Assembly (NCBI GenBank): GCA_010093605.1
Contig: MU004193.1
Coordinates: forward strand, 467,321-531,320
Source of the DNA: Lophium mytilinum
Taxonomy: Eukaryota > Ascomycota > Dothideomycetes > Mytilinidiales > Mytilinidiaceae
Direction: 5' to 3'
Length of the DNA: 64,000 bases
In this document: positions 56,048 to 64,000 of the stretch, in pieces
How positions within the stretch are numbered: position 1 is the first letter of the stretch
Layout of the letters: the number at the start of each line of letters is the position of its first letter
Made by a program: the position numbers and the translations under genes
Notes under the pieces: generated by a model
Seen by the model: only the letters and a program-made list of their open reading frames with translations
The model's database searches: none
Told to the model about the DNA's origin: nothing

Positions 56048-58440
56048 GCGGACACCACGAAAGCAGAGCTGCGACAAAGTGGAATACCTTAGTTTGGGTA
56101 TAGGCTCCAGTTTTGCACTGTAAAGGAGGCACTGCAAAGGAGGCCCCAGCGAGCAGTTATCAGCTTCTATGCTGTACCTCAAACTAGGTGTGATGTCAAG
56201 TTTTAGACAGCGTAACTTGAACTTCCTCTTGACGAAGAGATATCCTCGCGATGGGTCTGCCTTTGACAATGGCATCCATCCTGCAAAAGCGACATTCAAG
56301 CAGTAATGTTCGTATGCCTAAACTCATGGCCTAGTACTGTAGCTCGGTTTCAAATTAGAACATGTCTCCACCGTAAGTTTTTTTCCCCACAACCCTAACC
56401 ACGGAACGAAAGAGCATCCACGGACCCAGAACGACAGTAACCCACAGCCCCGCCGCACGAGATGTCGTATGTCGTCGCATAGCCCCCAAAGTCTCGACCC
56501 ATCCCGTCACATAACGAAATGAAGAGCTATGAATAGGTCCGAAATCGATGGCGAGGCGGAAGGGCGTGATGAGTTTCGTGGTTGGGGCTGGAAGCTACTC
56601 GGAGAGCGAAGAAGAAGATGAAAAGGTATGGCTGGCCGTTGCAGTCTGGTTGACTATCCTTCAACCTAGTGCCTACCTTTCCTTCGTTCACAATCCCTAT
56701 TCTCCAGCCGTAAAACCCACCTCGGACACCATCGCATAGGTAGTAGCCCCACCGTCCATCCCCCCCAAAAAAGCGAGTCATACCCGTCCCCCTCTTCTCA
56801 ACCCTCGGTACAACTCCCCGCTGTTGGACGCCTAACCGCCAACCACAACCCCTGCACACCTCATTGCGAATACCCACGAATTAACCCTGAAACCGATCAA
56901 TCCCGCCCGCACGTGCCCTGACACTTGACAGCTGCAACCCCCCTGGCCTTGTCCATACCACCTCCCACCCCGACAGCGCCGACCGACTGACTTCAGGCCA
57001 CGATGCTGGGTGGCGGGAGGGACGCCTGCCTACGTACACCACCACCACCACGACGCCTTGCCGCGCGCCTGAAACTGCCACGATGGCAACACCGATCGCA
57101 GCGACGTGGTGGCGGCGGCGTCGCCGGGTCTCAGACCGCGAGAGGCATTGGACGTGGTCGTGGTGTGGTGGGTTGAGTACATATATCGGTGAACCCTGGA
57201 TCGAATTAAGGTTAGGGGAGTGGGGCGGGAGTGTTTCAGAATTTTGCCATGGCCCTGGCGGATGAGTCCGTGGTTCGGCGCGGTCGGCAGGCTAGTGAGC
57301 AGTCGCGTGGCAAGCGGGAGAGCGTGTGCTTGTGCTGAGATAGGTAGGTACGAAGTAGATGATGTAGGGACAGCGATGTTGGAGTCGGTTGGACTGTCTG
57401 TGAAAATTGGGCGAATCGAAGAGCGGGACTGGAAAGAATGTGAGAGGCGATGGGAGGTTCTAGTGTTTTATCGCGGATTAGGGCGCGAAAGTAAGCGAGT
57501 CAGAATCTTCCTGTCGTTATCAGTTGTGGAGAAGGGGGGTTGAGGCTGGGATGGTTGAGGTTGAGGTGCAGGGCTTGAGATTTTAGGGTCGTTGGCTACG
57601 TCACTTGGGACCTTCGTCATCCTTTTTCTGGGGTATGAATTTTAGAGATGATGGGACTCAAGGTGTGAAGGGGAACGGATTTGCCAGTTTTGGTCGATCG
57701 CGTCTTGGTCACCTAGGTACCAGGGACGGGCGGACCGTGATCTCACGTCAGCGCTTTGCAGTCTCGGTTGCTGGGTGCTGGGTGGAGATCGTCAACTCAA
57801 CCACGGAACCATGAAAAGATGGAGTTACACTCACTCGATTGAGATACTGGTACAGAAGTATCATGCAAACCTCTAAAAGGGTCGTTTTCAGATCCAAACA
57901 AGAAAGAGAGTACATCCTCTGACGTGGCCCATATTCGACTGAGTCCCTGCTCAATTCAGGAAGATGATCTGCATCTCATTCAGACTTTGCAAGATGAGTT
58001 CGAGCCACCATAGAGTGGTGAGAGAGTACCAATATATAGATTTGGTGTTCTGGAGATACCGCAGCATCGTTCCATGTAGCGACAGGAATCAAAATGTGGT
58101 ATCATACATTTCCGAAAGCAGACGCCGCCCAGTGCTTTTTGAGCGACTCCATTCGGAGTATTCCATCCCAGCGCGCCGGAATCATATCATATCATAATCG
58201 ATGTACCTGCCATCGACCTCGTACGCTTTCGCAAGTAATAGCAGAAATAGAATCAGCGTCGCGGCTCGCACGACGCTCGGTGGATGAATTCCCCCGTCTC
58301 AGTTACACATCCATAGATCGTTTTATCGCTCAAATGCCACTTCGCCTCGAGTTGGATGCTTGCCGCCTGCGTTTTGCGCACGGCACCTAGAAACCGCTAT
58401 TCGTAAAATGGATGCATCGGACCGTCGCAATTGAATTCGT
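56048..58440. other. 2.4-kb intergenic region between BTB genes
   Basis: Lies between the 3' ends of two convergent BTB genes. Only overlapping chance ORFs are seen. A pyrimidine/purine-asymmetric stretch covers 56560-57560. One CCCTAACC at 56391 is a single occurrence and not a telomere repeat. Confidence 0.5.
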
Positions 58441-59898
58441 TCATGAGGAGTACACGGGCAGGCCACAGGCCACCCGGTACAGCTCCCATGCCAAGCCCGG
58501 CGTCTCCCTGACGACACCCTCGACGTCCTTGCGGAGGTTGAGGGCGGGATTTGCGCGGAAGGTGGCGATGACGAGATCGCGCAGGCCCCGGTCGGAGTCA
58601 ACCGTGGTCTCGTAGACGTCGCCGCAGGCATCTGGGAACTCGGGCGAGGCGTGGTGACCTGCGGCGAGGCTGGCGGCGAACTTCTGGGCGGCGAGCGACT
58701 TGAGGCCAAAGACACCGTACCTGCGCAGCAAAGGGGTTAGCGGTGCGTCTCTCGGGGGCGACTTGAGTGAATCAGGCGGTGTTGGGATCATCACGGCGCG
58801 ATGCTGGGGCGATGTGCGATGCTGGCTGGGTTGCGGTTGGAGGAGGTCGGGGCGAGTGGCATGTGGCATGCCGACGGCACGTCGTCAGCCCGCCGTTTCG
58901 TCTCCGCATCGCCGCAGGGGGCGGCTCGAGTGCCGAGGACCATGCTCCAGCCACTCCCCAGCAAAAAAACGCAGCGTGCTGCCCATTGATAGGACCGGGA
59001 ATGCGGCCGCTGGCGCTCCGCGTGTGATGGCGAGGGTCGGCAGAAAGCGCGGGGCTCGCTGGCTGTCTGTCGCAGAGACATATGCGCGGTGCAGGTGGCA
59101 TCACGGGCCCGGACGACTTTTTCTCTGCATGCAGGGGAAGGAAATTGTTGGACTCACTTTTCCGCAATGGCGTACACCTTTGCGTGCGTGACTAGGTGCG
59201 GCGCGTCACTGTCGACCGCCGGCTCTGCAAACGCCGCCTCGAAGAGGTCTTCTTCGTCCAGCTGATCCTGCATCGGCGTGTCGGGCAGCTTCGCGTCAAC
59301 ATCCTCGAAATGATCCACCGGGGCGTCCTCAATGGGCGTGAGGGGAGGTGTAACCGTGTTTGCCGCCGCCGTTGCGAGTAGCGGATCTTCGAGCTTTGCC
59401 AAGCTGAGCTTTTTGCTGCGTCTGCGGACGATCCCAGCTGCCCGCTGAGGGCTGGCTGGCGATGCTGGCCGACTTGACCGCTGCGACGCGCGGCGGGGCC
59501 TGAGGCTGTTGAGATAATCGAGATGGTAGAAATCTACGATGAGGCGTCAGCGACTGCTCCCAATGGTGCCGGGTCGTGGTGAGACCGTGAAGGCGCATAC
59601 AGTTTACCATGTGCTCGACAGCTTCTGGGTCATCCTCGCTTAGGTCGATTATACCCGTTTCAGCCTCTCGGAAAGGATTGCTGCACGCTCCGTCGAAGAA
59701 TGAGGATCGCGAGCAGATGATTGCGCGGTGAACGGGGTAGCTTCTCATGCCACAGGCGATTTTGAGATCTGAGTATTTTCCGAATTCGAGGAGACTGGGC
59801 AAAGAAATGAGCAATTGCTTGCGAATTGCTGGAGAAGCAGGCTGGGTGTCATACTTGGACAGAGCGGTCATGAGCTCCAAGGTTGGTCGTTCTGACAT
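58441..59898 (-). CDS. BTB/POZ domain protein (paralogue)
   Basis: 317-residue protein in three exons: 59898-59601, 59533-59158, 58720-58441 (954 nt, phases agree). BTB core: FGKYSDLKIACGMRSYPVHR, AIICSRSSFFDGAC, GIIDLSEDDPEAVEHMVNYF and YHLDYL. A linker of about 110 residues follows (Ser/Arg-rich, then Pro/Asp/Glu-rich with VDHFEDVDAKLPDTPMQDQL). The helical end reads HAKVYAIAEKYGVFGLKSLA, AQKFAASLAAG and ETTVDSDRGLRDLVIATF. It shares FYHLDYL, the KYG-LK helix and the DSDxGLRxL(I/V)(V/A) end with the gene at 54996, so the two are related. Intron positions differ. The first intron uses a GTATGC donor 11 bases past a decoy GTAAAC. Confidence 0.87.
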
Positions 59899-61903
59899 GC
59901 TGGATAATGTGGGAGTGGAGTATAGAGGTGGGAAGAGGGTAACTCTGGTCTTTAGCTGTACTCGGGGTGGGTGGCGGTGGGATATATATTGCAGAGCCGC
60001 GGCCGATTTACTACAGTTCTCCCCAACTGAATAGTAGCAACGGAGGCTAACTGGTTACGTAGCGCAGATCGGTCGGTGTTTCAACGAGTAACGTGGTTGT
60101 CAGATCGCGGAGACCGAAGTGGTAGCTGGGGGGGCCCGAAGCAGTAGTCGGTACGGCGAATAGCAGGTAGAGGATTTGGCGAGTATAATCGGAGGTATGA
60201 AGGCCGAACCCGCGAAAGAAGGGTGGAGCAAAGGGATGACAGGTAACGTTCCTTGGTACGAAAGATGGGGACAGATGGGGACAGACGGCCTTTTTGAGGT
60301 CTTCAATGCTTCACAGGGAGAAATTGATCATTTCAGCCCACAGGGCAACTCCCACTTCTTGACCCTTGCTGCCCTCACCAACTGGCTCCGCGCTGCCGAC
60401 CTATGCGCAGCCATCTGGCCATGTTTTGACGAGTCACACGGAAGCAGCAGCTGGCTCGGATGGCCAGCTCACATGATTCTCGCGCATGTGGCGTGCAGAA
60501 CGCGCCGTCTCCGTGGAAGCGACGGATTCGATGGCTTTTGGGCTGCCGGAAACCGCTGCACCCCTTCTCCACCATCCTGTCAGTCGACGCCTTGTCGCCT
60601 TGTCGCCCGGCTGCTCTCCATGGCGCAGGTTCTCGCCGCTCGACGCCCCAATTGCCATAATTAAGTTCAATCTGATGCTGTCTGAGACGGTCTACCGAGT
60701 GCACTTTGGCCGGCTGAATTGGCCAGAGTTGCGGCGTGTCCCTCACGTCTCAGCCGCGTGCCGCTGCCGGGCTGCTCGTCTAGATTTGTGATGTTGAGTA
60801 GTCTAGATTGAAGGCTCTAAGCAGCCATCATGCGCCTCTCCCCTCGGTGAATGGACAGGGTGGGTTGCGTGTCGTGCTCTTGGCCTCATTGCCACCCACC
60901 TTGACGGCGTCTTGACCAGCCAGACCCGCAGTGCATATCAGCAAGCGTGCGTCTCCCAGTGGGGTGGAAGAAGCAGCATGGAAACCCTCTCTGGGAAGGT
61001 TTACCCATAGTCTCCCAGCCTGCAAAACTGCTGATAACTAGAGCCCGCCACGGCAGTTCTGGACGAGTCGCGACGATCCTTGCCTCGCTCAGCCAGGTGT
61101 CGCTGCAAAACACCACAAAACCCCACAACTGCCGTCGGAAGGGGTCAGGGCCGAGTTGCGATGTTGTTTCCTCATGTCTTGCTGTGCGATCGTGTTACGC
61201 GCCGGCGGAGCCCTGTGTGTGGCGCCATGGCCTGATGAATACGCCTCGAGACGTCCTGACACGCGGGGGATGCCGAAGGTCAGATAATTCAGACCCGATG
61301 TTGCCACCGCAAAAGGAAATCGATGCAGAGTCAATTCGCAGAATCTGCCACGGTGATGCAAAGAAAGCGCGTTGCAGGGATGACGACGTAGGCGCTTGCT
61401 GACAAGTATCATCCACGTCGACACGGGAGGCCTGACATTTGCGGAGTTCTGGAGAAGAGTACGATCGGCTCCGAAGAAGTTCACGATTTCAGCCACCACG
61501 GATCTGACATGCAGAAAGGAGCGCGGTTGTGTCCCGCGTTAGTAGGCCAAGACGGATAAGACTGCGGCGTGAATTGCTTGCAGTGCTGGACGTTGAAACA
61601 CCTCGCTGCCGCCTTGGTGTTGCGGATTCTTCCCCCGCTGTCCATGTGTTTCTCAAGTTGAGTTTATAAAGCTCGAGCCGAATGCAGCGTAGCGTGACCG
61701 CCCGCGGTGACGCCTGTCCGTCACAAACAGCTCCCCACCACACCCACCACCACATCGCAGCTGAATCCGCCAAGCTCCAGCAACCACCACTCTGCACCCC
61801 GCCAGCTTGTGCTTCTATCGCTGCACAGCTGCATGGAACCGGTTCTCTAGCGCTCCTCACCTTCTCTCTTTCAAACACCCCACCAACGCCACCACCACCT
61901 TCG
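59899..61903. other. 2-kb divergent intergenic region
   Basis: Shared upstream region of the BTB gene (-) and the Doa1 homologue (+). It holds many chance ORFs on both strands and no repeat or RNA gene. The 180 bp before 61904 are CA-rich with a run of CCACC units, typical of a fungal 5' leader. Confidence 0.5.
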
Positions 61904-64000
61904 ATGGGTGACTACAAGCTCTCCGCCTCGCTAGAGGGCCATGAAGACGATGTAGGTCGCGACAAAGGGACAAAGACGTGTTCGTGTACTTGGTTCTCTT
62001 GAGCTGCAGGCTAACCCATCCGATTGCCAGGTCAGGGGTGTCGCGTTCCCCCATCCGAATTTCGTCGTCTCTGCCTCGAGAGATGCAACCGTACGCTTAT
62101 GGAAACTCCTCTCCCAAACCCCGCCAACCTACGACGACACGATCGTGTCGCACGGGACCGCCTTTGTCAACTCCCTCGCCTTCGTTCCACCATCCTCAGA
62201 GTTCCCAGAAGGCCTCATTGTATCTGGCGGCCAAGACACAATTATAGACGTCAGGCAACCAGCAAAGGCGGGCGCCGACAATGCCGATGCGTTACTCCTA
62301 GGACATGGCCACAACGTGTGCGCCCTGGATGTCAGTGAGGATGGGAAGTTGATCATCAGTGGCAGCTGGGACCATGACGCTCGTATATGGCAAGTGGGCA
62401 AGTGGGAGGAATCCACAGTGCTACAAGGACACGGGGCCGCTGTTTGGGCTGTCTTAGCCTACGATAAGGAGACTATCATAACTGGTACGGAGTCGCCCAT
62501 GAGCACCCCCCTATGTCATTGTACGACTTGCGTCGCACCGTTTTACTGACATGTGCATGCCAGGCTGCGCCGACAAGGCCATTCGTGTGTTTCACACTTC
62601 CGGCAAGCTCATCCGACGTCTCAAGGTCGGAGATGTTGTCCGAGCCTTATGCAGACTTCCGCCAAAGCATCCATCCGGTGCCCACTTTGCGTCATCTGGA
62701 AACGATGCTGTCATCCGACTGTGGACGATTGACGGCCGCGAAGTTGCTCAGCTACATGGACATGAGTCTTTTGTTTACTCTCTCGCATCTCTACCCGACG
62801 GTAGCATCGTCAGCTCTGGCGAAGACAGGACTGCCCGCATTTGGAACAATCAGCAGTGTATACAGACAATCACGCACCCAGCTATCTCGGTATGGTGCGT
62901 TGCCGTAAGCCCCGATAATGGAGACATAGTCACAGGGGCGAGTGATCGTATAGTGAGGGTATTCAGCAAGGCGAAGGAGCGACAGGCTGAAGAATCGAAG
63001 ATCGAGGAATTCAACGAATTAGTGAGGGGATCGGCGATTCCGAAAGAAACCCTGCCGAATATCAACAAGGACGCATTACCTGGCCCCGAGTTCCTAACTT
63101 CGAAGTCCGGAACAAAAGAAGGCCAGGTCCAAATGATCAAGGAGCTCAATGGGGATGTGTGTGCCTATACTTGGTCGACGGCAGCGAATCAATGGGTGAA
63201 TGTCGGAACTGTGGTGGAAGGCGCCGGCACTGATGGCAAAAAGATTTCCCACGAGGGCAAAGACTACGACTTTGTCTTCGACGTTGACATTGAGGAAGGC
63301 AAACCGCCGCTGAAACTGCCTTTCAATGTTACTCAGAATCCTTACGAGGTGGCGCGGAAATTTTGCGCGGACAATAAACTGCCCATCACCTACCTGGATC
63401 AAGTCACAAACTTCATAGTGACAAATACACAAGGTACAACCATTGGCCAGTCTCAGAATCAGGCCGGCGCAGATCCATGGGGCACAGAAAATCGCTACCG
63501 ACCGGGGGATGACACACCTGCGCAACCAGCGCCGCGGCCCAAACTCCTCCCACAGAAGGAGTACCTGGATATCTCCACAGCCAATCACAAGGCGATGTTC
63601 AAAAAACTCCAAGAATTCAACCAATCTCTCATCGACGATGGATCCAAAGACCTCTCCCTCAATCCAAACGACATTGAGGTTCTCGACTCCATAGTTACTA
63701 ACCTTGAAAAGGGCAAGTCTAGCAGCATAGACCCCGATTCCATCTCTCTCGTCCTGAAAACAGCTACGACATGGCCTGCCGACAAGGTTTTACCGGGCCT
63801 GGACGTCCTGCGCCTCATAACTGCCTCCTCGGGGACCTGCGTGGAGCAAATCTCCCCGCCCCTTCCTCACATCCTTGCCGACGCCAAGCTCTTCGAACCG
63901 TCTACACCACCGAACAACACCATGATGGCCATCAGAGCTTTCGTCAACCTTTTCAAGACGAAACCCGGGCGTGAACTCGCAAACGCAGAGTTCGAGACTA
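61904..64000 (+). CDS. doa1: Doa1/Ufd3/PLAA homologue, 3' partial
   Basis: WD40-PFU-PUL protein that binds ubiquitin and Cdc48/p97 and keeps free ubiquitin levels; also acts in endosomal sorting and ribophagy in yeast. Three exons: 61904-61951 (MGDYKLSASLEGHEDD), 62031-62484 and 62564 to beyond 64000; the frame stays open to the edge. The WD40 propeller covers VRGVAFPHPNFVVSASRDAT to IVTGASDRIVRVFSKAKE. The PFU domain is at about 63110-63440 (GDVCAYTWSTAANQWVNVGT, YDFVFDVDIEEGKPPLKLPF, NPYEVARKFCADNKLP). The PUL domain begins after KEYLDISTANHKAMFKKLQE and is cut off. Short introns, no fault seen. Confidence 0.93.

Noticed and set aside
56380-56400. Telomere-like CCCTAACC
   Set aside because: Single occurrence with no tandem repetition and a unique gene on both sides.

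Overview
The window looks like nuclear chromosomal DNA of a filamentous ascomycete (Pezizomycotina, most likely a dothideomycete). The reasons are spliceosomal introns of about 45-130 bp with GTAAGT/GTATGT-type donors, many micro-exons, a housekeeping gene set typical of moulds (Rom2-type RhoGEF, Cdc11-type septin, second PKA catalytic subunit, Hsv2-type PROPPIN, Vma11), and repeats eroded by C:G to T:A changes at CpA as expected from repeat-induced point mutation (RIP). The species is not determined; all product names come from reading the translations.

Layout. 1-7868 (+): BEACH/WD40 protein, 5' end outside the window. 8485-9954 (+): conserved unknown. 11.1-14.4 kb: an AT-rich, heavily RIP-mutated piggyBac-like DNA transposon. 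14976-16094 (-): extended SDR reductase. 18408-19922 (+): proline-rich unknown, tail to tail with a tyrosine phosphatase (20092-21366, -). 22351-24015 (-): PQ-loop membrane protein in 13 exons. 24.0-27.7 kb: no supported gene. 27753-29162 (-): Cdc11/AspA-type septin, divergent from an Hsv2-like PROPPIN (30118-31471, +). 32706-33005 (-): small one-helix membrane protein. 34807-35617 (+): EthD-like tandem dimeric barrel protein. 36222-40310 (-): Rho1 GEF, divergent across 658 bp from the V-ATPase c' subunit (40969-41756, +). 42903-44466 (+): PKA-type kinase. 45359-47191 (-): coiled-coil protein with a C-terminal membrane segment. 54996-56047 (+) and 58441-59898 (-): two related BTB/POZ proteins. 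61904 to the end (+): Doa1/Ufd3/PLAA homologue, cut by the window edge.

The most unusual part is 44.9-54.7 kb. One intact coiled-coil gene faces about 8 kb of its own debris: at least six degraded fragments of its 5' coding end on the opposite strand, two copies of its upstream region, and fragments of a second unknown coding family that precedes that upstream region. Mixed in are a ~225-235 bp repeat present in seven clear copies plus two partial ones, a third repeat family, a 123-bp tandem triplication just past the gene's stop codon, and members of a TIR transposon family. One of the TIR pieces, about 175 bp long, seems to enclose a fragment of the coiled-coil gene. I read this as a fast-evolving, possibly lineage-specific gene family that is repeatedly duplicated, captured and destroyed by RIP. 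The flanking housekeeping genes look intact and under normal constraint.

Functionally the conserved genes cover vesicle/membrane traffic and autophagy (BEACH protein, PROPPIN, V-ATPase c'), morphogenesis and cell-wall signalling (Rho1 GEF, septin), cAMP signalling (PKA) and ubiquitin/Cdc48 turnover (Doa1). They form no operon-like pathway; clustering is ordinary for a fungal chromosome. Exon borders were placed by eye from splice motifs, reading phase and family resemblance.
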